In this document: piece by piece, positions 1 to 5,900 of the stretch
Numbering within the stretch: the stretch's first letter is position 1
Layout of the letters: every line of letters begins with the position of its first letter
NCBI GenBank assembly: GCA_003168295.1
Contig: PMST01000604.1
Location: 5,973 to 12,158, forward strand
DNA length: 6,186 nucleotides
From: Actinomycetota bacterium
GTDB lineage: Bacteria > Actinomycetota > Actinomycetes > Streptosporangiales > Streptosporangiaceae
Direction: 5' to 3'
Position numbers and translations under genes: made by a program
The notes under the pieces: model-generated
Told to the model about the DNA's origin: nothing
What the model saw: only the letters and a program-made list of their open reading frames with translations
Databases searched by the model: none

Positions 1-758
1 GGCATGCCCTCGCTCGCGGCGAGAACGAGGAGGCCGTCCCGGCCGGGCCGGGCCAGCCCCTCCTGCCGGACCCGCGGCAGCGTGGGCAGGAAGTTGTTCT
101 CGGCGAACCAGTCGATCTCGTCGGGATGGCAGGCCAGCACCGGGCTGTTCGTGGTCGGGCGGCGCACCCCCGTCGCGCTGACCTGCGCGCCGACGATGCT
201 GTTCACCAGCGTCGACTTTCCGGCCCCGGTGGAGCCGACCAGGGCCACCAGGACGGGGGCCGCGGACCGGCGCACCCGGGGCAGCAGGTAATCATCGATC
301 TGGCTGAGGAGCTTGGCGCGTTCGGTCTTGACCTCGGCGGCACCGGAAATCTCGAAGACGAGGGGGACCGCGGCGATCCTCTTCCTGAGGTTGAGCAGGG
401 CAGCTTCGAGCAACCGCGCGTCCACCCTGACGTGAGGCTGGGCGGGGGCGGCGTCCTCAGCATCAGGCTCTGCGGCTCCGAGTTGGGCCTGATCGGGGCC
501 GGGCGGTGGCGGCGGGCTGTCATTTTGGGCCGACGTATCCTCGGCGTCCTGAGGGGACGCCGCTGAGTGACCTGGGACTACCCTCACGTCACGGTCATTC
601 CCGCTTTCCCCGTGATTCGCACCACTATCGGCAACATCGCTAGTCATCCTGCTCTCGCCAGGGCCTTCAGACTCAGCAGCCACAACAGCATCCGCACCGG
701 ACTCGTCTGGGCTACCGGCCGCGGGCGCCGATGACGGTGCCACGCCCTGACCTTCCAT
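1..758 (-). CDS. Dynamin-like / P-loop GTPase, N-terminal part (3' end beyond window)
   Basis: The reading frame starts at ATG 756-758 and stays open to the window edge, giving 252 visible residues. Residues 1-108 are low-complexity, rich in Ala, Asp, Glu, Ser and Pro with a run of five prolines near 82-86, and are probably disordered. A helical stretch (about 111-165) leads into a P-loop, GSTGAGKS at 175-182, followed by a conserved-looking GVRRPTTNSPV segment (197-207) at the expected switch I/G2 position. This layout matches actinomycete dynamin-family GTPases, often mislabelled ABC transporters, which act at the membrane. The exact role is unknown. The start is supported by GAGGAGG at 770-776, although the 11-base spacing is long; an in-frame TAG at 852-854 limits any extension, and TTG at 804-806 is the only other upstream start noticed. 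It follows cysG on the same strand after 119 bases, so it may have its own promoter. The P-loop GTPase call is firm; the subfamily is inferred. Confidence 0.85.
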   Translation of the reverse strand, partial: MEGQGVAPSSAPAAGSPDESGADAVVAAESEGPGESRMTSDVADSGANHGESGNDRDVRVVPGHSAASPQDAEDTSAQNDSPPPPPGPDQAQLGAAEPDAEDAAPAQPHVRVDARLLEAALLNLRKRIAAVPLVFEISGAAEVKTERAKLLSQIDDYLLPRVRRSAAPVLVALVGSTGAGKSTLVNSIVGAQVSATGVRRPTTNSPVLACHPDEIDWFAENNFLPTLPRVRQEGLARPGRDGLLVLAASEGM

Positions 759-877
759 CGTACGAACGGCCTCCTCAAGCCCTTCACCCCGGCCTGCATC
801 TCTCAAGCTCCCGGGCGGGTCGGGGCCTGGCGCGTGTTCCGGGTCGATCGCCTAGCACGCGGAGTTTATCCTCTTCG
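759..877 (-). other. Intergenic leader between cysG and the GTPase gene
   Basis: This is a 119-base gap on the minus strand. It holds an inverted repeat, CGCGTG at 831-836 with CACGCG at 856-861, around a 19-base loop. No T-tract follows, so a terminator role is weak. A TAAACT hexamer at 863-868 (minus strand) fits the actinobacterial -10 pattern TAnnnT, but no matching -35 is visible. The ribosome binding site of the GTPase gene (GAGGAGG, 770-776) lies at the downstream end. Promoter activity is only a guess. Confidence 0.25.
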
Positions 878-2107
878 TCAGGCGGTTACATCGCGCATAA
901 GTTCCGTAATTTCCGCGGCGATGCTCACGACGTCGCCTACCACGACGATCGCGGGCGGCCGGATACCCTCCTGTGTCACGACGCTTTCCACTTGATCCAG
1001 CGTTGAAGTAATTGTGCGCTGCGTGGGAAGAGTACCGTCTGCGATTACCGAAACGGGAGTACCCGCGCTGCGCCCGTGTCGCAATAGTTCGTCCGCCACC
1101 GCGCCGATCCGCTCCACCGCCATCAGCAGCACCAAGGTCCCCGAACTGCCGCCCATGAGCTCCCAGTTGACGGTGGATCGTTTGTCACCGGGCGGAACGT
1201 GGACCGACACGACGTGAAAATCCTGGGCCACGCCTCGGTGGGTGACCGGTACCCAGGCGCTAGCGGGCACAGCCACGGCGCTGGTGACGCCGGGCACGAC
1301 GGTGACGGGTACGCCCGCCCGCAGGCACGCCAGGACTTCCTCGGCGCCCCGGCCGAAGACAAACGGGTCGCCGCCCTTGAGCCTGGCCACGAAACGACCC
1401 GCGCGGGCGTGGCTGATCAGCGCCGAGTTGATGTGTTCCTGGGCCATGGCCCGGCCGTAGGGAATCTTGCTCGCGTCGATGATCTCGACGTCATCGCGCA
1501 GCTCGTCGAGGAGCACGCGGGGGGCCAGCCGGTCGGTGAGCACCACGTCGGCCTCGGCGAGGAGCTGCCGCCCGCGCACCGTGATCAGCCCGGGATCGCC
1601 GGGCCCGCCGCCGATGATCGCCACTCCGGCGCGGCGGCCGCGTTCGTGCCGGGCACTGAGCTGGCCCGAACGCAGGCCGGCCAGCACCGCGTCCCTGATC
1701 GCCGCGCTGTGCCGCGGGTCACCGCTGAGCACGCCGATCCGGACGTCACCCGCCTGGCCCGAGGCGGGCGTCCAGGCCGCCGACGCCTCGGCGTCGTCGG
1801 CGCGCACGCACCAGGTCTGCTGCGCTTCGGCCGCCGCGGCGACGGCCTGGTTCACCGCGGGCGAGTCCGTGCACGCGCACACCAGCCAGGCGCCTGCGCA
1901 GTCGCCAGGTGAGTATCCCCGCGCGGCCCAGCGGATCCGTCCCGCCGCGGCCAGGTCCTCCAGCGAGGCTGTCGCCTTCGGGGACACCAGGAGTATCTCC
2001 GCGCCCGCGTCCAGCAAGGCCGGGATCCGGCGGGAGGCCACCGCTCCCCCGCCGACGACGACGACGCGGCGGTCCCGCAAGCGAAGTCCCAGCAGGTACG
2101 GATCCAT
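878..2107 (-). CDS. cysG: Siroheme synthase / uroporphyrinogen-III C-methyltransferase (CysG/CobA type)
   Basis: This 409-residue cytosolic enzyme makes precorrin-2 from uroporphyrinogen III using S-adenosylmethionine, then oxidises it and inserts iron to give siroheme. Precorrin-2 also feeds cobalamin synthesis. Residues 1-150 are the NAD-dependent dehydrogenase/ferrochelatase domain, with VVGGGAVA (17-24). Asp104 and Ser128 align with the equally numbered functional residues of Salmonella CysG. Residues 161-405 are the methyltransferase domain: [11 protein letters not shown] (166-176), TDRLAP (191-196), Lys214, [13 protein letters not shown] (242-254), PGVTSA (272-277) and Met329, matching CysG Asp248, Lys270 and Met382. 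The helical linker between domains is about 50 residues shorter than in enterobacterial CysG (457 residues), as is usual in actinomycetes. AAGGAG at 2114-2119 lies six bases before the ATG. The gene follows bluB-cobT by 18 bases, so the two are probably cotranscribed. The last ~50 codons use more A/T at third positions than the rest. Other databases would call it cobA. Confidence 0.95.
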   Translation of the reverse strand: MDPYLLGLRLRDRRVVVVGGGAVASRRIPALLDAGAEILLVSPKATASLEDLAAAGRIRWAARGYSPGDCAGAWLVCACTDSPAVNQAVAAAAEAQQTWCVRADDAEASAAWTPASGQAGDVRIGVLSGDPRHSAAIRDAVLAGLRSGQLSARHERGRRAGVAIIGGGPGDPGLITVRGRQLLAEADVVLTDRLAPRVLLDELRDDVEIIDASKIPYGRAMAQEHINSALISHARAGRFVARLKGGDPFVFGRGAEEVLACLRAGVPVTVVPGVTSAVAVPASAWVPVTHRGVAQDFHVVSVHVPPGDKRSTVNWELMGGSSGTLVLLMAVERIGAVADELLRHGRSAGTPVSVIADGTLPTQRTITSTLDQVESVVTQEGIRPPAIVVVGDVVSIAAEITELMRDVTA

Positions 2108-2125
2108 CTGTAACTCCTTACGGGG

Positions 2126-3886
2126 CTACGTCTTGTCGGCTACTCCTGCGGAGTCGAAGGTGGCGACGTCGCGCAGGGCGCGGGCGGCGCTCTGCACCAG
2201 GGGCAGGGCCAAGACGGCGCCGGTGCCTTCGCCTAGGCGCAGGCCCAGGTCGACTAGCGGGCGTAGGCCTAGGTAGCTAAGGGTAACCGCATGTCCCGGT
2301 TCGGCGCTGCGGTGGCCCGCGAAGCAGGCCGCGATGGCGTCGGGGGCCAGGGCGGCCGCGGCGAGGGCGGCGGCGCCCGCGATGACGCCGTCCAGGATCA
2401 CCGGCACCCGCAGGGCGGCCGCGCCCAGGATGAACCCGGCCAGCGCGGCGTGTTCGAAGCCGCCGAACGCCGCGATGACCCCCACCGGGTCGGCCGGGTC
2501 GGGCCGGTGCCGGGCCAGGCCGCGGCAGACGACCTCGATCTTCCGCGCGTACATGGCGGCGTCGATCCCGGTGCCGCGGCCGGTCGCCTCGACCGGGTCG
2601 GCGCCGGTGAAGGCGCAGATCAGTGCCGCGGACGCGGTGGTGTTGGCGATCCCCATGTCGCCGGTGACCAGGCACCGGTTGCCCGCGGCGACCAGGTCCC
2701 TGGCGATCTCGATGCCGGCCGTCAGCGCCGCTATGGCCTGGTCGCGAGTCATCGCGGGACCTTCGGTGAAGTCCGCGGTCCCCGGCCCGATCTTCCTGGG
2801 CAGCAGCCCGGGTACCGGTTCAAGCTCGGCGGCCACCCCGATATCGACGATGGTGACCTCGGCGCCGGCCTGGGCCGCGAACGCGTTGACGACGGCCCCG
2901 CCGGCCAGGAAGTTGGCGACCATCTGAGCGGTCACCTCCTGCGGCCAGGGACTGACCCCTTGCGCGTGCACGCCGTGGTCGGCCGCGAACACCGCCACGC
3001 AGGCCGGCTCGGGCAGCGGCGGCGGGCAGCAGCCGGCCAGGCCGGCCAACCGGACGGAGACCTCTTCGAGCTCGCCCAGCGAGCCGCGCGGCTTGGTCAT
3101 CCGGTCCTGCCGTTCGCGCGCGGCGGCCATCGCGCCGGCGTCGGGCGGGGCGATCGCGGCGATCACTTCGGCCAGGGGGTCCACCGGCTCGGTTCCGGGC
3201 AATCCGCGGCGGCCGTACTCCCCGGCGTGCACCGCCCAGGACACCGGCCGGCGACGCGCCCAGCCGGCGGCGGCGAGTTCTGGTTCCGGCGCGAACTGGC
3301 TGACATAACCCACGCAGAGATAGGCGATGACGCCCAGATGGGCGGGGAGTCCGAGCTCGGCCGCGAGTTCACGCTCGTCGAAGAAGCTCACCCAGCCGAC
3401 CCCGAGTCCTTCCGCCCGGGCCGCCAGCCACAGGTTCGCCACCGCGAGCACGCTGGAGAAATCCGCGGTCTGCGGCTGGGTACGCCGACCCAGGGTGTGG
3501 CGGCCGCCGCGGGTGCGGTCACAGCTGACCACGATGTTGACCGGCGTGTCGAGGATCGAGGAGATCTTCAGCGCATCGAAGGCGCGAGCGCGCGCGCCGG
3601 GCAGGTCGGCCGCGAACTCTTCGCGGCACCTGGCGGCCAGCGCCGCGATCCGCTCCCGCCGGGCCCGGTCGGTGATCACGATGAAGTCCCACGGCTGGGA
3701 GAGTCCGACAGATGGCGCCTGGTGCGCCGCGGTGAGCACCCGGCCGAGCACGTCGGCGGGGACCGGATCCGGCCGGAAGCCGCGGCGGACGTCCCGGCGC
3801 TCCGCGATCACCCGGTACACGGCGTCCCGCTGCTCGGCCGGGTAACCCGGGTCCCGCTGGGGGTCACCGGGCAGCGGCGGGCTCAT
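2126..3886 (-). CDS. cobT: BluB-CobT fusion: 5,6-dimethylbenzimidazole synthase + nicotinate-nucleotide:DMB phosphoribosyltransferase
   Basis: This 586-residue fusion joins two consecutive steps of cobalamin lower-ligand assembly. Residues 1 to about 225 are a nitroreductase-fold BluB, which destroys FMN with oxygen to make 5,6-dimethylbenzimidazole. RRDVR (30-34) supplies Asp32, and VGWVS (163-167) supplies Ser167; both align with the functional residues of Sinorhizobium BluB at the same numbers. AAHQAPSVGLSQPW (53-66) and CDRTRGG (122-128) are also typical. Residues from about 235 to 586 are a full-length CobT, which transfers phosphoribose from nicotinate mononucleotide to give alpha-ribazole phosphate. 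It has AADHGV (301-306), GDMGIANTT (409-417) and LGEGTGA (551-557); Glu553 matches catalytic Glu317 of Salmonella CobT, while Asp410 stands where Salmonella has Glu174. The start codon overlaps the cobH stop in ATGA, pointing to translational coupling. Four rare CTA leucine codons cluster at residues 539-551. Both halves look functional; domain identity is near certain. Confidence 0.96.
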   Translation of the reverse strand: MSPPLPGDPQRDPGYPAEQRDAVYRVIAERRDVRRGFRPDPVPADVLGRVLTAAHQAPSVGLSQPWDFIVITDRARRERIAALAARCREEFAADLPGARARAFDALKISSILDTPVNIVVSCDRTRGGRHTLGRRTQPQTADFSSVLAVANLWLAARAEGLGVGWVSFFDERELAAELGLPAHLGVIAYLCVGYVSQFAPEPELAAAGWARRRPVSWAVHAGEYGRRGLPGTEPVDPLAEVIAAIAPPDAGAMAAARERQDRMTKPRGSLGELEEVSVRLAGLAGCCPPPLPEPACVAVFAADHGVHAQGVSPWPQEVTAQMVANFLAGGAVVNAFAAQAGAEVTIVDIGVAAELEPVPGLLPRKIGPGTADFTEGPAMTRDQAIAALTAGIEIARDLVAAGNRCLVTGDMGIANTTASAALICAFTGADPVEATGRGTGIDAAMYARKIEVVCRGLARHRPDPADPVGVIAAFGGFEHAALAGFILGAAALRVPVILDGVIAGAAALAAAALAPDAIAACFAGHRSAEPGHAVTLSYLGLRPLVDLGLRLGEGTGAVLALPLVQSAARALRDVATFDSAGVADKT

Positions 3887-4503
3887 TGAGCGGGGTCCGC
3901 GGGGTCTGCGGGGTCCGCGGGGGCCCTGGCGATCCGCAGCAGGGCCTCGAACGCCGCGACGGCTACCGCCGAACCGCCCTTCTCCGAGACGTTGGTCAGG
4001 GCCGGCAGGCCGCTGGCCCGCAGCTCGTCCTTGGCCGCGGCCGCGCCGACGAACCCGGCCGGCACGCCGATCACCAGCGCGGGCTCCACTTGCCTGCTCA
4101 TGATCTCGATCAGCGCCGTCGGCGCGCAGCCGACCAGCCAGATCCCGCCCGGTCCGGCCTCACCGAACGCCATCCGGACCGCGGCCGCGCTGAGCGCGAG
4201 GTTCGCGCTGCGCGCCAGCCTGGCCGCAATCGAGTCGCCTATCTTGCAGATCACCGGGTACGCGGTGATGCCGGACGCGACCATGGCCACGTCCGCGATG
4301 ACGCGGGCATCGCGTTGCAGCGCCACCACCCCGGCGGCCAGCGCCGCTTCGTCGCACACCAGGTCGGTGACGTAGTCGAAGTCGGCGGTCGCCTGGAGGA
4401 TGCGCTCCGTCACGGCCCGGGTCAGCGGGGGCCGGTCGCTCAGGTCGATCCGGGAGCGCAAGATGCGGTACGACTCGGCCTCGATGGGATCGACCTCGCT
4501 CAT
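3883..4503 (-). CDS. cobH: Precorrin-8X methylmutase (CobH/CbiC family), with altered active-site residues
   Basis: A 206-residue protein of the precorrin isomerase family, which moves the C11 methyl to C12 to form hydrogenobyrinate in corrin synthesis. Family segments include ESYRILR (10-16), DVAMVASGIT (71-80), GCAPTALIEI (125-134), GVPAGFVGA (146-154) and SEKGGSAV (173-180), and length is normal. Two sites differ from family expectation: aligned with Pseudomonas denitrificans CobH, catalytic His43 is Gln37 here (ERILQATAD; codon 4393-4395), and Arg116 of the TRSAAA motif is Leu104 (LALSAAA; codon 4192-4194). Activity is therefore doubtful, though the frame is intact. The C-terminus carries an extra Ala-Asp-Pro repeat tail (195-205) encoded by a 9-base tandem repeat. 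The ATG is preceded by GAGGTGAGG; the gene begins 10 bases after the cobJ fragment and overlaps bluB-cobT by four bases. Family membership is sure; catalytic competence is not. Confidence 0.93.
   Translation of the reverse strand: MSEVDPIEAESYRILRSRIDLSDRPPLTRAVTERILQATADFDYVTDLVCDEAALAAGVVALQRDARVIADVAMVASGITAYPVICKIGDSIAARLARSANLALSAAAVRMAFGEAGPGGIWLVGCAPTALIEIMSRQVEPALVIGVPAGFVGAAAAKDELRASGLPALTNVSEKGGSAVAVAAFEALLRIARAPADPADPADPAQ
3890..3925 (-). repeat. 9-base tandem repeat (four units) encoding the Ala-Asp-Pro tail of CobH
   Basis: On the plus strand the unit GCGGGGTCC occurs at 3890-3898, with near-identical copies at 3899-3907 (one change), 3908-3916, and a diverged copy at 3917-3925. 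Read on the minus strand they give Ala-Asp-Pro repeats at the end of CobH, beyond the conserved fold. The same kind of unit recurs at 5747-5767, at the end of the GtrA-like gene. Confidence 0.8.
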
Positions 4504-4513
4504 TTCCTCACCT

Positions 4514-4738
4514 CTAAGGGGCCCACTGGTAGTCCCGTGGGGTCACCATCCGGCCGCCCTGCACCCGGGTGCGGGACGAGCCGGCCACGACCAGGGTATG
4601 CATGTCCACCAGCCCGGGATCGAAGTTGGCCAGAACGGTGACCGCCGCGCCACGACGGCCGGCGCGGGTGAAGGACGGGATCCGCTTACCGCAGGTACAC
4701 TGGCCCGGTTGGCCTGCGGGCCGGCCGTTGCCAGCCAT
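4514..4738 (-). pseudogene. cobJ: 3' remnant of precorrin-3B C17-methyltransferase gene (cobJ)
   Basis: A 74-codon open frame whose last ~50 residues resemble only the extreme C-terminus of CobJ/CbiH, the methyltransferase that contracts the corrin ring at precorrin-3B. The recognisable part is AAVTVLANFDPGLVDMHTLV (31-50), followed by GSSRTR (53-58) and RMVTPRDYQW (63-72). CobJ is normally about 250 residues, or longer when fused to CobI. The S-adenosylmethionine-binding and catalytic parts are absent. Residues 1 to about 23 do not look like CobJ, an in-frame TGA (4739-4741) directly precedes the ATG, and no ribosome binding site is visible, so translation from this ATG is unlikely. The stop lies 10 bases before cobH, the spacing expected of an intact cobJ-cobH operon, so 5' loss is the simplest explanation. 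A sequencing or assembly join cannot be ruled out. The CobJ assignment is from memory of the family's C-terminal pattern. Confidence 0.7.
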
Positions 4739-4928
4739 TCATCAGCGAACTCTAAGCGCATCCGGGTAGCGTGAACTGGACGGCAACCGGTAAAACCGCT
4801 ATGGCGATTCAAGCCGTCCGCGAGCAGGCGGACATCGTGCCGAAGTAACCACGACCTGGCGCGTTGCGACCTGGCCTGGCGTGTAAACAACGTGTGACAG
4901 ATATTTCTCGATGCTGAACGGAGCACGC
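4739..4928. other. Intergenic junction between the cobJ remnant and the glycosyltransferase gene
   Basis: This 190-base stretch separates the divergent cob cluster and glycosyltransferase gene, so promoters for both directions would be expected in or near it. It has the most A/T-rich patch of the window (4881-4910). CGACCTGGC is directly repeated at 4852-4860 and 4867-4875, and CGTGT is repeated around AAACAA just before the glycosyltransferase gene. No hexamer pair of good quality, tRNA or clear B12 riboswitch was found. On the minus strand a TAGAGT hexamer (4750-4755) fits TAnnnT but has no -35 partner. Confidence 0.35.
4920..4923 (+). promoter_or_regulatory. Ribosome binding site that favours the start at 4929
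   Basis: GGAG sits five bases before ATG 4929. The alternative in-frame ATG at 4911 has only A/T-rich sequence without a purine-rich core upstream, so 4929 is preferred for the glycosyltransferase. Confidence 0.55.
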
Positions 4929-5900
4929 ATGGCGTACGGCAACCCGGAGGACCAGGTGGTCGACGACGCCGCGGTCAGGGCGTTCGTGCAAGGCTACGGC
5001 GACCGCGCCGCCCGGCTGGCCCCGGTCGTGATCGTGATCGCCGCCTACAACGAGGCAGGCGCCATCGGCCCGGTCATCGAGGCCCTGCCCGGCGAGGTCT
5101 GCGGGCTGGCCACGGTGACCGTCGTGGTCGCCGACGGCTGCGCCGACGGCACCGTAGCGGAGGCCCGGGCGGCCGGCGCCATGGTCTGCGACGTGCCGGT
5201 CAACCGCGGCCAGGGGGCTGCGCTGCGGCTCGGCTACCGGCTGGCCCGCGAGGGCGGCGCCGACTACATCGTGACCACCGACGCGGACGGCCAGTACAAC
5301 CCGGCCGAGATCGAGCGGGTGCTGGCGCCGGTCGTAGCCGGCGAGGCGGACTTCGTCACGGGTTCCCGGCGGCTCGGCAGCCAGGAGACCAAGGACATGA
5401 TCCGGCGGACCGGCGTCCGGTTCTTTGCCGGCACGATCAGCATGCTGACCGGGCAGAAGATCAGCGACACCACCTTCGGGCTGCGGGCCATGCGCGCCGA
5501 GGTGACCGGCGCCGTCTCCCTTACCCAACCCCAGTACCAGGCGTCCGAGCTGCTGATCGGGGTCATCACCCACGGCTACAAGGTGGCCGAGGTACCCGCG
5601 ACCATCCACCGACGGCGGGTGGGTGAGAGCAAGAAGGGCCAGAACCCGCTCTACCGGCTGCACATTCCGGGCGTGAACAACTTCTTCTACGGGGTGCGCT
5701 TCGCGCGGGTCGCCTACGGCACCTGGTGGCGCGAGCGTCAGCGCGCGGGATCCGCCGGGTCCGCGGGCGAGACCGAGCGCATCGGCCCGGTCGGGTCCGC
5801 GGCCCGGGCGAACGGCTCGGGGCCTGGGTCGGTGGAGACGAGCGCCTCCTCGGCGGCATCGGGCCCGGCCTTGCCCGCGGATCCGGCGAAGAGGACGTAG
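4929..5900 (+). CDS. Family-2 glycosyltransferase, polyprenyl-phosphate (dolichol-phosphate mannosyltransferase-like) type
   Basis: From ATG 4929 the protein has 323 residues; an in-frame ATG at 4911 would add six. The GT-A fold begins at VVIVIAAYNEAG (33-44), followed by VADGCADGT (67-75), the nucleotide-sugar contact NRGQGAALRLGY (92-103) and the metal-binding TDADGQYNP (117-125). TGSR (144-147), DTTFGLRAM (180-188) and HRRRVGESKKG (227-237) are typical of enzymes that load a sugar onto a polyprenyl phosphate at the inner face of the membrane. No transmembrane helix is visible, so it resembles the soluble or peripheral Dpm1-like form. Residues from about 272 to 323 are a low-complexity Gly/Ala/Ser/Pro tail that overlaps the 3' end of the convergent GtrA-like gene. 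GtrA-like proteins are frequent partners of this family, which suggests cooperation, although here the two genes face each other. The sugar donor and final product are not predictable from this sequence. Confidence 0.92.
   Translation: MAYGNPEDQVVDDAAVRAFVQGYGDRAARLAPVVIVIAAYNEAGAIGPVIEALPGEVCGLATVTVVVADGCADGTVAEARAAGAMVCDVPVNRGQGAALRLGYRLAREGGADYIVTTDADGQYNPAEIERVLAPVVAGEADFVTGSRRLGSQETKDMIRRTGVRFFAGTISMLTGQKISDTTFGLRAMRAEVTGAVSLTQPQYQASELLIGVITHGYKVAEVPATIHRRRVGESKKGQNPLYRLHIPGVNNFFYGVRFARVAYGTWWRERQRAGSAGSAGETERIGPVGSAARANGSGPGSVETSASSAASGPALPADPAKRT

Noticed and set aside
126..566. 146-codon plus-strand frame, and the 203-523 minus-strand frame
   Set aside because: Both are alternative frames of the P-loop GTPase, whose correct frame is open to the window edge and contains the GSTGAGKS motif.
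831..861. Inverted repeat as a terminator after cysG
   Set aside because: There are only six paired bases, a 19-base loop and no T-tract; kept only as a note in the intergenic entry.
1199..2276. Long plus-strand frames at 1199-1912 and 1467-2276
   Set aside because: These are antisense to cysG and lack motifs; cysG has all its catalytic residues on the other strand.
2291..3889. 532-codon open frame on the plus strand
   Set aside because: It lies antisense to bluB-cobT, which has unmistakable domains. Its translation is low-complexity Gly/Arg/Asp/Ala with no recognisable motif, typical of a GC-rich shadow frame.
4681..4710. Possible 3' end of a B12 riboswitch on the minus strand (GCCAGTGTACCTGCGG)
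   Set aside because: It resembles the terminal part of cobalamin riboswitches, but the conserved core (GGGAA...GGTG and CCCGCAACTGT-like boxes) is not visible upstream. A covariance-model search (RF00174) would settle it.
4543..4926. 127-codon minus-strand frame across the intergenic junction
   Set aside because: It is out of frame with the CobJ-like tail, its translation has no CobJ features, and no ribosome binding site supports it. It is probably chance.
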